Source: Haematomicrobium sanguinis DSM 21259 (GTDB lineage Bacteria > Actinomycetota > Actinomycetes > Actinomycetales > Micrococcaceae). From it: a stretch of 64,000 bases of DNA. A program made the position numbers and the translations under genes. The notes under the pieces are model-generated. The model was given only the letters and a program-made list of their open reading frames with translations, did not search any database and was not told the DNA's origin. The stretch is from NCBI RefSeq assembly GCF_000688395.1, contig NZ_JIAG01000001.1:1-64000 (forward strand). The letters are read 5' to 3'. Every line of letters begins with the position of its first letter. Within the stretch, counting starts at the first letter, position 1. This document shows positions 26,021-38,900 of this stretch, piece after piece.

Positions 26021-27777
26021 TACTTTCCGTACTGGTCGTAGGCGCTCTGGTAGGTGTCGATAATGACGTTCATGCCGCGATCGGTGACGCCCTTTTGGTA
26101 TGCCGACCAGTCCGAGTCGCTATTGGGGTCGCGTTTTCCGGACATGAATTCGGTCAGCGACTGCTGCACATAGCTCAAGACGTCCACCTCTTGGGTGGCG
26201 ACGGCCGCGGACTGCTGATCGTCCAGGAATACCGGCGGGAATGTTTGATCCTGCGGGACGGCGTAGGGGAAGTAGAGTTCTTCCGACACTTCGCGCAGGG
26301 TCTTTTCTAGGTTCACCTTGTTGGGTTGCACCTCTTGGCCGTCGCGGAAATCCAGGGAGCGGAAGGTGGGTGCATTTTGCGCCCAGGATTTATCCTGCTG
26401 GTTTGCCTCGCTGAAGTTACCCCAGTAGATTGCCTGTTCTCCGGTCAAGCCCTTGGCGCCTTCCTTGGACCAATCCCAGGAGTCGCCCTTGATGCCGAAG
26501 ACCGAGGCAAGAGTTGCTTCCAACTCAAACATTTGGTCAACCCAGGCGGCCGCCAGTTCTGGGGTTTTGCAGGACTTGGTGATGAGCACATTGAGGGACA
26601 TGCCCACGTAGTAATTCCATGCCACGGTTGCTTTGCCCTGCGGCCCGTCGAAGGGGCGCAAGGCAACCCATTCTTCCACCTTGGGGTCGGAGGGGTCGGT
26701 GAAGTCGCCCGGCCACACCGCGGCGATCATGAGTGCGTTGCCGTCGGCGACCTGCTTCTTGAGCTGATCGATCGACTGCGCGAAATGCGCGGGGTCAATT
26801 GCGCCGCTCTTTCGCAATTCGGCAAGGTACTTCAGTCCGTTGCGAGTAGTGTCCTCCGTTTGCGGTGAATACAGTTTGCCGTCCCGGACCGCAAGGAGCT
26901 TAGTGGCGGCCTCGCTGCCGGGGTAGTAACCGAAGGCGCCCTGGACCATCATGTCGTAACGCAGCGCACCGCCGGGTGTGGGGTCTGTGTAAGTGGTGTA
27001 CGCCTGGATGCCGGGGCGCTGCTGGCGGGCAGATTCCAAGACCTGCTTAAATTCTGCGGTGTTCGTGGGCATCTTGAGCCCAAGGGCGTCCATGGTGGGC
27101 TTGTGCACCCAGACTCGACCCCACCCGACTCGGCAGTGGTAGCAGTCGGTTTGTTGCGGCATCGCGTACAGGCCGCCGTCGGGAGCGTAAAGAGGTTTGG
27201 CCTGTTCCGGGAAGGTGTCCAGCATGTAGGTCGTGTTGGGGCAGTACTTGGCAACAATGTCTTTCAGCTCCAAGAAGATGCCTTGTTTCGCATAGGCATA
27301 CATGGCGGACTTTGAGAGCGGATTCAGCAAGAACATGTCCGGCAATTCGTTGGAGGAGATCATGGTGTTGACCTTGGTGGTGCCGTCGGTGCCGGCGGGC
27401 AACACGATCCACTCGATCTTGACCCCGGTGCGCTTTTCAAACCATTTGGTCATGGCGTTGGTGTTCCAGTCGCCCACGAGTGTCGCCTGTGGCACGGCAA
27501 CCCGCAACGTTACCGGCTCGCTGACCAGCGGCTCCGGTGTGTAGGCCTTGGGCCCCTTGTAGTTCGGTGGGAACTGAATTCCTTCGGTCGGGGTGGTCTT
27601 GGGGCCGCCTTCCGGCGGCATGACGCGATTCGCGTCGAGGTTAGAGCTTCCTTGTGGGCTCGAGGACGAGCACCCGGCCAGTCCCCAGGCGCCCGCCAGC
27701 GAGATCGCGACTCCACCCAGGATGGTCCGGCGACCGTATTCTTTAGCAACAACGCCGCTATTTGTTTGATGATTCAT
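26020..27777 (-). CDS. Extracellular solute-binding lipoprotein (family 1)
   Basis: 585 residues. The signal region has a twin-arginine-like RRTILGG, a hydrophobic helix and lipobox LAGC, so it is an exported lipoprotein, perhaps by Tat. The mature part has the two-lobe sugar-binding fold (TKWFEKRTGVKIEWIVLPAG, SNELPDMFLL, LPD/YAMPQQTD, GDFTDPSDPKVEEW). It resembles LplA/oligosaccharide ABC-importer binding proteins. I start at the ATG 27777 (GGGGGC ribosome site); the frame opens 33 codons earlier but that part is not signal-like. No permease or ATPase gene is nearby, so its membrane partner is elsewhere. It is coupled to the beta-helix gene. Confidence 0.85.
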   Translation of the reverse strand: MNHQTNSGVVAKEYGRRTILGGVAISLAGAWGLAGCSSSSPQGSSNLDANRVMPPEGGPKTTPTEGIQFPPNYKGPKAYTPEPLVSEPVTLRVAVPQATLVGDWNTNAMTKWFEKRTGVKIEWIVLPAGTDGTTKVNTMISSNELPDMFLLNPLSKSAMYAYAKQGIFLELKDIVAKYCPNTTYMLDTFPEQAKPLYAPDGGLYAMPQQTDCYHCRVGWGRVWVHKPTMDALGLKMPTNTAEFKQVLESARQQRPGIQAYTTYTDPTPGGALRYDMMVQGAFGYYPGSEAATKLLAVRDGKLYSPQTEDTTRNGLKYLAELRKSGAIDPAHFAQSIDQLKKQVADGNALMIAAVWPGDFTDPSDPKVEEWVALRPFDGPQGKATVAWNYYVGMSLNVLITKSCKTPELAAAWVDQMFELEATLASVFGIKGDSWDWSKEGAKGLTGEQAIYWGNFSEANQQDKSWAQNAPTFRSLDFRDGQEVQPNKVNLEKTLREVSEELYFPYAVPQDQTFPPVFLDDQQSAAVATQEVDVLSYVQQSLTEFMSGKRDPNSDSDWSAYQKGVTDRGMNVIIDTYQSAYDQYGK

Positions 27778-27845
27778 GGCAAAAGCCCCCGATCTACGAG
27801 CACCCCTCCGCGAATCCATCCCGTCATCGCAATAGGTTAGAGAAA

Positions 27846-27884
27846 GGCGCCCCGTGGAAACATCATACGTTTCCACGGGGCGCC
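27846..27884 (-). terminator. Rho-independent terminator after the DsbA-like gene
   Basis: Perfect 16-base arms GGCGCCCCGTGGAAAC/GTTTCCACGGGGCGCC with a seven-base loop. On the minus strand the stem is followed by TTTCTC. It separates the DsbA-like gene from the solute-binding gene. Confidence 0.85.
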
Positions 27885-27901
27885 AAACAAGGGGCTTCGC
27901 G

Positions 27902-28699
27902 CTATTTCACGAACCCGTTGAAGTAGTCCAGAACATCCTGGGCCGTCTTCATGCCCTTGAAGTCCGCAACCTGCCCATTGATAAAGAACGTCGGCGTGGA
28001 GTTCACTCCGAGTGCTTTACCGTCGTCAATATCGGACTGTACCCGGGCCTGCGTGGCGGGATCTGCAACGGCCTTGTCATAAGCGGCCATATCCAAACCG
28101 ATCTGCTCGGCATAGCTGCGGAACAACTCAGCCTGAGAATCCTGCTTCTCGCCCCACTCCTTCTGGGTGGTGAAGAGCTTGTTGTACATATCCTCGAACT
28201 TGCCCTGCTGATTGGCGGCTTCCGCGGCCACGGCAGCATTCATACTGTTGTTGTGACCGGGTAGCGGGAAGTAGCGGACCACATAGTCAATCTTGTCCCC
28301 GTTAGCCTTTCGGAACTCCTCCATCACCGGATAGAACGCGCCGCACGCCTCGCATTCAAAGTCGAGGAATTCAACAATCTGCGCCTTCGCATCCGGATTG
28401 CTGTTGAGCATGATGCTGTTCTCGCGCACCAAGGTGGCGGGATCGGCAGTAGCGGACGGGTCCTGAGCGGGCAGCGCACCGCCGCTGGGGGCGCTCGATG
28501 AACTCTGAGCACCCGGAGAGGCCGAACTCGAGGCGCCCTGCGCACCGGTGTTGTCGGCCGATCCAGCATCGGCTTGCCCACGCAGGACGTTTGCGTAAAT
28601 CAAGCCGACCACGACTCCCAGCACGATGACGGCGATAACCACCCAGATCACCGTGCGGACACGCTTTTGTCTTTCCGAATCGGATTTAGGGGTACTCAT
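27902..28699 (-). CDS. Membrane-anchored DsbA-like thiol oxidoreductase
   Basis: 265 residues: short basic head, one membrane helix (about 16-38), a Ser/Ala/Gly/Pro linker (about 45-88), then a thioredoxin-fold DsbA domain outside the membrane. The active site is C-E-A-C in FECEACGAFYPVM, and the cis-proline loop is NSTPTFFING. It should form or shuffle disulfides in exported proteins. The start ATG overlaps the stop of the metal-exporter gene (TAATG), so the two form an operon. Cysteine-bearing exported proteins in this window (fasciclin, septum-formation, sensor-like lipoprotein) are plausible clients. Confidence 0.88.
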   Translation of the reverse strand: MSTPKSDSERQKRVRTVIWVVIAVIVLGVVVGLIYANVLRGQADAGSADNTGAQGASSSASPGAQSSSSAPSGGALPAQDPSATADPATLVRENSIMLNSNPDAKAQIVEFLDFECEACGAFYPVMEEFRKANGDKIDYVVRYFPLPGHNNSMNAAVAAEAANQQGKFEDMYNKLFTTQKEWGEKQDSQAELFRSYAEQIGLDMAAYDKAVADPATQARVQSDIDDGKALGVNSTPTFFINGQVADFKGMKTAQDVLDYFNGFVK

Positions 28700-29616
28700 T
28701 AGTGGTGGATCGTCTCCTCTTTTTGATACGCGGGCGGTTCAAGCTGGAACGTGGAGTGTTCCACCGACACATCAAAATGTTTAGCAACACATTCTTGGAG
28801 GTTCTTGAGAATTTCCAGCATCTTGCCGTTGGCAAACGCCTCCGGCTCAATCGTCACGTGGGCGGACAGCTCGGGAGTCGTCGAGGAAATGAGAGTCGCG
28901 TGCAGGTCATGCACCTCGAGAACCCCGTCAATGCCCAGCATGTGCTCGCGCACCTGGTCCATGTCCAAGCCCTTGGGCGCGTTGCCCATCAGGACGCCCA
29001 CCGTTTCAAAGAGGAGCTTCAAGGTACGTGGGATGATCAGACCGCCGATAATGAAGGACACGATCGAGTCCGCCTGATCGAAGCCGGTTGTGGCAATCAC
29101 GATCGCCGCGACGATCACGGCCACCGAACCGAGCGTATCGTTGAGCACCTCGAGGAACGCGGCCCGGATATTGAAGTTCTTCTCGGTCTTGGAGATGATC
29201 CACAGGCCCACGAGGTTCACAATCAGGCCGAGAACGCCGACCCACAGCATGAGTTCGGAACCGACCTCCGGCGGCTCGAACAGCCGTCGAATCGCCTCGA
29301 TGATGACAAAGATGCCGACCGCCAAGAGGATCAGCGCCTGGAATGCGGCGGCCACAACTTCGGCGCGCTTAAAGCCCCAGGTCTTTCGCGACGTTGCCGG
29401 ACGCAGCGCGAGGGTTGCGGCCAAGAGCGCAATGAACAAGCCGGTCGCGTCGGTCAGCATGTGCGTGGCGTCCACCAGCAACGCGAGCGAGTTGGTAATG
29501 ATCGCGGTGATGTACTCCACCACCATGAATCCGGCGATCAAGATAAAAACAATTAGCAGGTTGCGCCGCTGTGATTTCGACTTCACGTCAACGGCGTGAT
29601 CGTGCCCAGCCCCCAA
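28699..29616 (-). CDS. CDF family metal cation exporter
   Basis: 305 residues with six membrane helices and a cytoplasmic C-terminal domain (from about 220) holding a CzcD-like ferredoxin fold. The helix-2 metal site is D49 and H52xxxD56 (DATHMLTD). In helix 5 the usual H-x-x-x-D is E-x-x-x-D (FLEVLNDTLGS), which could change metal choice. The basic/His head GAGHDHAV is typical. It starts with TTG, preceded by AGGAGGG. It is the first gene of a two-gene unit with the DsbA-like gene. An AT-rich palindrome 38-55 bases upstream looks like a metal-sensor operator. Confidence 0.87.
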   Translation of the reverse strand: MGAGHDHAVDVKSKSQRRNLLIVFILIAGFMVVEYITAIITNSLALLVDATHMLTDATGLFIALLAATLALRPATSRKTWGFKRAEVVAAAFQALILLAVGIFVIIEAIRRLFEPPEVGSELMLWVGVLGLIVNLVGLWIISKTEKNFNIRAAFLEVLNDTLGSVAVIVAAIVIATTGFDQADSIVSFIIGGLIIPRTLKLLFETVGVLMGNAPKGLDMDQVREHMLGIDGVLEVHDLHATLISSTTPELSAHVTIEPEAFANGKMLEILKNLQECVAKHFDVSVEHSTFQLEPPAYQKEETIHH

Positions 29617-29653
29617 TTTACCCTCCTAGGTACAAAGCGATGATGACATATTT

Positions 29654-29671
29654 CAATATATAAATATATTG
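29654..29671. promoter_or_regulatory. AT-rich palindrome upstream of the CDF exporter
   Basis: CAATATAT-AA-ATATATTG, perfect eight-base arms in otherwise GC-rich DNA. The form recalls operators of ArsR/SmtB metal sensors; no such regulator gene is in the window, so the binder is unknown. Confidence 0.55.
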
Positions 29672-29749
29672 CCCATCGTGCGCCGCGGTCAACTCCACCC
29701 TTTCGGCGCGAACCGGGGCGCCTGAAGCACCCCCACACCCCGGAAACGC

Positions 29750-29777
29750 ACGACGGCGGGCCACCACCCGCCGTCGT
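29750..29777. terminator. Hairpin made from inverted TACGACGGCG-type motifs
   Basis: Perfect 11-base arms ACGACGGCGGG/CCCGCCGTCGT with a six-base loop. It is placed to end transcription from the YccF side, in a 296-base gap between the CDF and YccF genes. Confidence 0.65.
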
Positions 29778-29818
29778 ACCTCACCTTGGCAACCACCTCA
29801 CCAACGCAACCCGCGCCT

Positions 29819-29894
29819 CACCGCCCTCGCGCGACTTGCCATCTACAACGCAAAAGTGCGACCGAAAAGCGTTGCACATGGCAACTCGCGGTGG
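29819..29894. repeat. Imperfect long palindrome
   Basis: CACCG...CTTGCCAT...CAACGC pairs with GCGTTG...ATGGCAA...CGGTGG across a short loop. It lies just after the YccF gene end (29913) and with the 29750 hairpin fills the gap. Confidence 0.6.
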
Positions 29895-29912
29895 GGGCTG
29901 GGCGGTGCTGGT

Positions 29913-33296
<3,384 letters not shown>

Positions 33297-33325
33297 GCTA
33301 AAACGTCAGATGTTTTGCCACGAAG

Positions 33326-33661
33326 TTACTCGCTGGGTGAATCCTTCTTTCCGAAAAGCTTCCCCAGACCCTCTTTAATGTTCGCCGTAGCGTCCTCGGC
33401 AAAGTTCTTCACGTTTTCGGTAGCGTCCTCGGCGAAATTCTTCACGTTCTCCGAGGCATCGCCGGCGAATTCCTTAATGTTCTCGCCGGCGTTCTCGGCG
33501 AATTCACGCGCGTTTTCCAAACCGTCCTTGACGTTGGCGCTGATCTGATCGCCCAGACCCTCTGCCTTCAGCTTGTCGTCTCCGGTGACGTCTCCCGCGG
33601 TTTCCTTGACCTTGCCGGTCAAATCCTGTGCCGCATTGTTCACGTTATCGCTCACACCCAT
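33326..33661 (-). CDS. CsbD-like stress protein with amphipathic repeats
   Basis: 111 residues. The first half has the CsbD signature (AAQDLTGKVKETAGDVTGDDKLKAEGLGDQ). The second half is four near-identical 11-residue helical repeats such as NVKNFAEDATE and NIKEFAGDASE, like LEA-type proteins that protect membranes or proteins in stress. A short KKDSPSE tail ends it. The ATG at 33661 has GGAGG upstream and gives the family start; the frame opens further but without a ribosome site. It is monocistronic, ended by the 33258 hairpin. Confidence 0.8.
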   Translation of the reverse strand: MGVSDNVNNAAQDLTGKVKETAGDVTGDDKLKAEGLGDQISANVKDGLENAREFAENAGENIKEFAGDASENVKNFAEDATENVKNFAEDATANIKEGLGKLFGKKDSPSE

Positions 33662-33799
33662 GGCCGATCCTCCAGATCTCATGATGGACATTCCTGGTCG
33701 CATTAGCCAGGTCAGTGAAGACTATTCCACCACCGGCGAAGACGTGCAAGAGGTTCAGCCCTTAATACCCCTCAGCACCCTCAAGGACGTGAAGAAGGG

Positions 33800-34903
33800 T
33801 CAGAGCCGCTCCTCCGATTGCGGCACTTTCGCCGACTCCGGCAGCAATCCCAGCTGCTCCAGCTGCGCCACGAGTCCAGCACCATCCGGCGCATACGCCC
33901 ATGGGACGCCGGGGGTGGTGCGGGACAGACGGTGCGGCGAGCGGCCACCGGCCAACACGGCCTCACCGACGGAGAGTTCGCGAATACAAATGGCAGCCAC
34001 CTTATCGGGGAATTCGCGAGCAAATTCGGCGTAAATGGTTTCATCGGCCTGACCATCATCACCAATAAGAATCCAGGTGAAGTGCGGAAAATCTTCCGCG
34101 ATTCTGCGCAAGTTGGAGCGCTTGTGCTCCTTGCCGGAACGGAACCATCGCTCGCGGGTGGGCCCCCAGTCGGTCAGTAGCAACGGTCCTGCCGGGTACA
34201 GGTTGCGGGTCAAAAAGCGCCGTAGCGTCGGGGCCACGTTCCAGGCCCCGGTGGACAAATAAATCACCGGGGCATCTTGATGTGCCGCGGTCAACCGCTC
34301 CATCAACACCGACATCCCCGGGGTAGGCATACGGGCGTGCTCATCCAGCACAAAAGTGTTCCACGCGGCAAGCATTGGACGCGGCAGCGCCGTAACCATG
34401 ACCGTATCGTCAATATCGGAAATGATGCCAAGCTGCTTCTCGGGGTTCACAATCCGCACTTGCGCTTCGGCGCTTTCAGACATCCCGAACTCGCCCATCT
34501 GCACCTGCATCGACACGGTGTGCCAGCCGGGTTCAAGGTTCGCGTCCAGGACCGCGTCGACAACTCCGCCGTCATCCGCTTGCACATCGAAAGACTTGCC
34601 CTCAATCGTGACTCGGACGGTAGCGTCGGCAATGGGGAGGCTCGTGAACGAGCGCCAACCGCGCACATTCGTCGACTTCCCCCACCACGACGGTCGCGGA
34701 TTCACCAGCAGCACCCGCCCCAGCACGCGCACCCGGTCCACCGTCCCGTAGCCCGTATACGGCAGCACTGCGGGCACGTATCCGCGCGAGATCGCGGATT
34801 TGATGCGCAGATTGAGGATCTCTTCGGATCCGCGCGAGACCAGTCCCAGCGCGGCTTGCGCAGGTTCCCGGATGAGTTTTTTGAGGTTCGACGGCGTTAG
34901 CAT
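33800..34903 (-). CDS. App1/DUF2183-type phosphatase
   Basis: 367 residues from the ATG at 34903. The C-terminal half has the App1 HAD-like phosphatidate phosphatase motifs: GIISDIDDTV (D-x-D-x-T nucleophile), LSTGAWNVAPTLRRFL, KRSNLRRIAEDFPHFTWILIGDDGQADETIY. The N-terminal region (about 40-160) is a beta-sandwich-like domain (VRVTIEGKSFDVQADDGG). In fungi App1 dephosphorylates phosphatidate; the bacterial substrate is unproven. A GTG 18 bases upstream is possible, but AAAG touches it directly while GAGAG is well placed for the ATG. It is divergent from trmB with a long cruciform-like palindrome between. Confidence 0.8.
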   Translation of the reverse strand: MLTPSNLKKLIREPAQAALGLVSRGSEEILNLRIKSAISRGYVPAVLPYTGYGTVDRVRVLGRVLLVNPRPSWWGKSTNVRGWRSFTSLPIADATVRVTIEGKSFDVQADDGGVVDAVLDANLEPGWHTVSMQVQMGEFGMSESAEAQVRIVNPEKQLGIISDIDDTVMVTALPRPMLAAWNTFVLDEHARMPTPGMSVLMERLTAAHQDAPVIYLSTGAWNVAPTLRRFLTRNLYPAGPLLLTDWGPTRERWFRSGKEHKRSNLRRIAEDFPHFTWILIGDDGQADETIYAEFAREFPDKVAAICIRELSVGEAVLAGGRSPHRLSRTTPGVPWAYAPDGAGLVAQLEQLGLLPESAKVPQSEERL

Positions 34904-34948
34904 CGTTGCCCAGTCTCTCACCTTTGCGCGGGCTACTCACACGCACCC

Positions 34949-35028
34949 CCCTCGTTTCGCATCCCCGTACCGCACATCACGAGCCGCATACGGCTCTGAA
35001 AATGCGGTACGGGGATGCGAAACGAGGG
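34949..35028. repeat. 26-base-arm palindrome with nested hairpin
   Basis: CCCTCGTTTCGCATCCCCGT... (34949-34974) pairs perfectly with 35003-35028. The loop carries its own hairpin GAGCCG-cata-CGGCTC (34981-34996). It lies between divergent genes, 29 bases before the trmB -10 box. Confidence 0.9.
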
Positions 35029-35056
35029 AGGGTTAGGCCGGGGCCGAGCGCGGCGA

Positions 35057-35062
35057 TAAACT
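35057..35062 (+). promoter_or_regulatory. -10 box TAAACT of a likely leaderless promoter
   Basis: TAAACT, seven bases, then the trmB ATG at 35070. Confidence 0.45.
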
Positions 35063-35069
35063 GGAAATA

Positions 35070-35909
35070 ATGTCTACTTTGCCCCCGCGCACCCCCGCCG
35101 ACACGAACGCGCACCACGCCCCGAGCACCGCGATGCGCCCAGAGGCCGGCACCGGAAATTACCGCCCCGAACCCGTCTCCTTTGTGCGCCGCGGCTCCAG
35201 ACTTCAGGGCCGCCGTCAGCAAGCGTGGGATGAGTACGCGCCACAATTCGTCATCGATGTGCCACGCCTCGAAGCCGACACCAGCGTTGACCCCGCTTAC
35301 CTGTTCGATGCCAAGGCGACCTTTGGCAGGGAAGCCAAACTCGTCGTCGAAATCGGCTCGGGGCTCGGTGAAGCCATTGTGCACGCCGCCCGCACCAACC
35401 CGGACACCGACTTCCTGGCCGTCGAGGTGTACCGTCCGGGCCTGGCGCAAACCCTGCAAAAGGCCGGGCCGCTCGGTCTCACCAACCTCCGCCTGATCGA
35501 AGCCAATGCCCCGGAAGTGCTGGCGACCACGCTTAGCGAAGGCACGGTCGACGAGTTGTGGGTCTTCTTCCCCGACCCCTGGCACAAAACCCGCCACCAC
35601 AAGCGCCGCCTGGTCAAGGATTCGCTGGTGCCCCTCGCCGCGCGTGTACTGAAGGACGGCGGCACCTGGCGCCTGGCCACCGATTGGGTCGAGTACGCCG
35701 CGCACATTGCCGAAGTCCTGCGTACCGCCGAGCAGTTCGAAAACCAACACCCGGATACCCTCGGCCTGCCTTACACCGAGGACGGCGAACGCATTGCGGG
35801 CGTCGCCCCGCGTTTTGCGGGCCGCATTCTGACCAGTTTTGAAAACAAGGCACGTGAGGCCGGCCGGGAAGCCACCGACTTTGAACTTGTCCGGACGCCG
35901 CGCCCATGA
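35070..35909 (+). CDS. trmB: tRNA (guanine-N7-)-methyltransferase
   Basis: 279 residues. Methylates G46 of tRNA with SAM. The SAM-binding motif VVEIGSGLGE, the FLAVEVYRPG step, WVFFPDPWHKTRHHKRR and the terminal TDFE(LVR) segment are all TrmB hallmarks. A 40-residue disordered head precedes FVRRGSRLQGRRQQAW. It starts at the ATG after the leaderless-type promoter. Its TGA overlaps the ATG of the helicase gene (ATGA), an unusual but clear coupling. Confidence 0.95.
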   Translation: MSTLPPRTPADTNAHHAPSTAMRPEAGTGNYRPEPVSFVRRGSRLQGRRQQAWDEYAPQFVIDVPRLEADTSVDPAYLFDAKATFGREAKLVVEIGSGLGEAIVHAARTNPDTDFLAVEVYRPGLAQTLQKAGPLGLTNLRLIEANAPEVLATTLSEGTVDELWVFFPDPWHKTRHHKRRLVKDSLVPLAARVLKDGGTWRLATDWVEYAAHIAEVLRTAEQFENQHPDTLGLPYTEDGERIAGVAPRFAGRILTSFENKAREAGREATDFELVRTPRP

Positions 35910-38900
35910 CTGCCATGCAGTCCTGGCTTCCGCGCTTTGAGGACGGCAACTTCGCCATCGATGAGGCCACCTTGGACCGCGGCTTCGACTATGCCGACTC
36001 GGGCCGGGTCACCACCATCTTGTGGGAACCGGCCATGAAAATGCTGCGCGGCACGGTGCAAGGCTCGGGCTCGCACCGGTACAACACGATGGCGAAGATC
36101 GTCCCCGCCAAGGACGAGCACGGTACGGTCGAGGAAAACCTGTGGACCATGGCAGTCGGCATCTGCTCCTGCCCGGTGTCCACGGATTGCAAACACTCGG
36201 TGGCACTGGTGACGGCGGCACTGCGCGAAGAAAAGATCGTTAACGCGCTGCGCCGCGACTTCCACCTGGAAGACATTCCCGCCGAGGAACCCGAAGCGCG
36301 CGTGGATGAAATGTGGGAAAGCTCGCTGCGCAATCTCATCACGCCGCCGCAATCCGAATCCGGTATGACCCCGCTCGCGCTCGCCTTCGACGCCGAGCCC
36401 GCCGCCACCCGCCGCAAATTTAGCCGCGGCCAAGCACACACCTCGGTACGAGTCCGCCCGGTTTCCCTCGGTGCACGCGGCAGCTGGATCCGTTCCAACA
36501 TCGGCTGGGATAACCTCAACTACCTCAATTACTCGCGCAAATTCAACGAGAAACAGCTCGACTGGCTGATCGACTTCCTTCAGGGCTTCCGCCGCACCCC
36601 GCAACCCTTCAATCGCGCCCACGACGGCTGGCTCAACCTGAATCTCTACGAAACTCGCGCCATCTGGGATTTGCTCCGCGACGCCCAAGACATCGGGCTG
36701 CCCCTGGTGTCCCTCGACAAGAATCTCACCGTCGCGATCGAGGAACCCGCCACCGTGACGCTCGGCCTGACCAAAACGGACGCGCTCACCGCGCAGATGG
36801 CCGCCACCGTGGACGGCACTGCGCACCCCGCATCCGAGCTCCTCACGGTGGGTCAGCCAGCCCACGGCATCATGTGGCTTGACGGCGAGCCCGGCGACGC
36901 CAAGACCCTGCACCTCTCCCCGCTCGCGCGCCCCCTCACCGCGCCAGTGCACCGCTTCCTCACCGAAACCGGGAGCCTGCGCATCCCCCTGCAAGATGCC
37001 GACAAATTCATGACGCAGTATCTGCCGCGGCTGCAGCAGAGCGTGGCCGTCACGGCGGAGGACGCGAGCGTCGAACTGCCCGAGTACACCCCGCCGCGCC
37101 TTTCCGTGCTCGCCCGCTACCAGGAAAATCACCTGGTCCGGGTGCACTTCGAGTGGCATTACCCGGTCCAAGACCGGTTCACCATCCAACCTTTATACGC
37201 GTACGACGGCGATGCTTACCGTGACAGCCAAGCGGAAAGCGACATTGTGCGAGCCATCGGACGGCCCTGGGAACGCGTGCGCCCGCTCGGGACTCCGGCC
37301 GCCAATGGCACGACGCAACTGGCCCCCGACGCGACGTTGCAAGGTTTCGACACCGTCACGTTCACGCAAGAGTTGTTACCGGCCTGGAGAGACATCGAGG
37401 GTGTCGAGATCACGATCGAGGGCGAGCCGCTGGACTATAGAGAGGCCGAAAACGCGCCGGTCATCCAGGTCGGCACCGCCGAAAGCGATAACCCGAAGGT
37501 TGAACGGGACTGGTTTGACTTAGAGATCACCATCCGCCTGGATGATGAGCTCGTCGCCTTTGGGCAGGTTTTCACCGAGCTGGCCGCCGGGCACCGGAAG
37601 ATGCTTTTGCGCTCGGGCAAGTACTTCTCGCTGGATGCACCCGAGTTTGACGAGTTGCGCAAGCTCATCGATGAGGCCCGCGAAATGCAGGAAATCAACG
37701 ACGGGAAACTGCGCGTCTCCAAGTTCCAGCTGGGATTCTGGGATGAGCTGACCGGTTTGGCCGTCGTGACCGAACAAGCCGAACGCTGGAAACGCCAGGT
37801 CGCCGCGCTCAAGCAAGGGCAGAGCGAACCGGCCGCGGTCCCCAATTCGATCAACGCGACGCTGCGCGGCTACCAGGTCGAAGGGTTCCAGTGGCTCGCC
37901 TACTTACACGACCACGGACTCGGCGCAATCCTGGCCGATGACATGGGTCTGGGCAAGACGCTGCAAACCTTGGCGCTCATGCAGTACGCGAAGGACAGCG
38001 CTCGGGAATCGGCGGGGCGCGTGGCCACGGAGGCGCCCACTGAACCGGACGCCGAGGCGAGCGGCGCAACCGAGGCGAGGGGCGTCGTCGTACCTCAGCC
38101 GTTTTTGGTGGTTGCCCCCACCTCCGTGGTGGGCAACTGGGCGAGCGAAGCGGCGCGGTTTGCGCCTGGGCTGCGCGTCAAGACCATCACCGAGACGTTT
38201 AAGAAGTCGCGGCTGGACGCGGCCGAGGTGTTTGACGAGGTGGATGTGGTGGTGACCTCGTACGCGCTGTTTCGGATCGACGAGGCGATTTACGGTGCGC
38301 GCCCGTGGGCCGGGCTGGTGCTGGATGAGGCGCAGTTTGTGAAGAACCGGAAGTCGAAGGCGTATGTTGCCGCGCGGATGCTGGATGCGCGGTTCAAGGT
38401 CGCGATTTCGGGGACGCCGCTGGAGAACAATTTGATGGAGCTGTGGTCGCTGCTCTCGATCGTGGCGCCGGGGCTGTTTCCCAATGCGCAACGGTTTGCG
38501 GACTTTTATGGACGGCCGATCGAGAAGGCGCGGAACCCGGAGCGGCTGGCGCTGCTGCGGCGCCGGGCCGCCCCGCTCATGCTGCGGCGCACCAAGGAAG
38601 CCGTGGTCAAGGAGCTGCCGCCGAAGCAGGAGCAGGTGTTGGAGATTGAGCTCAATCCACAGCATTTGAAGGTGTATCAGACGCATTTGCAGCGCGAGCG
38701 GCAGAAGGTTCTGGGGTTGCTGGCGGATGTCGAGAAGAATCGATTCACGATTTTCCAGTCGCTCACGCGGTTGCGGCAATTGAGTTTGGATGTCTCGCTC
38801 GTGGATGCGTCGCTGACCGCGGTGTCTTCCTCGAAGCTGGACGCGCTCATGGACCAGTTGAAGGACGTCCTGGCCGAGGGGCATAAGGCGCTGATTTTCA

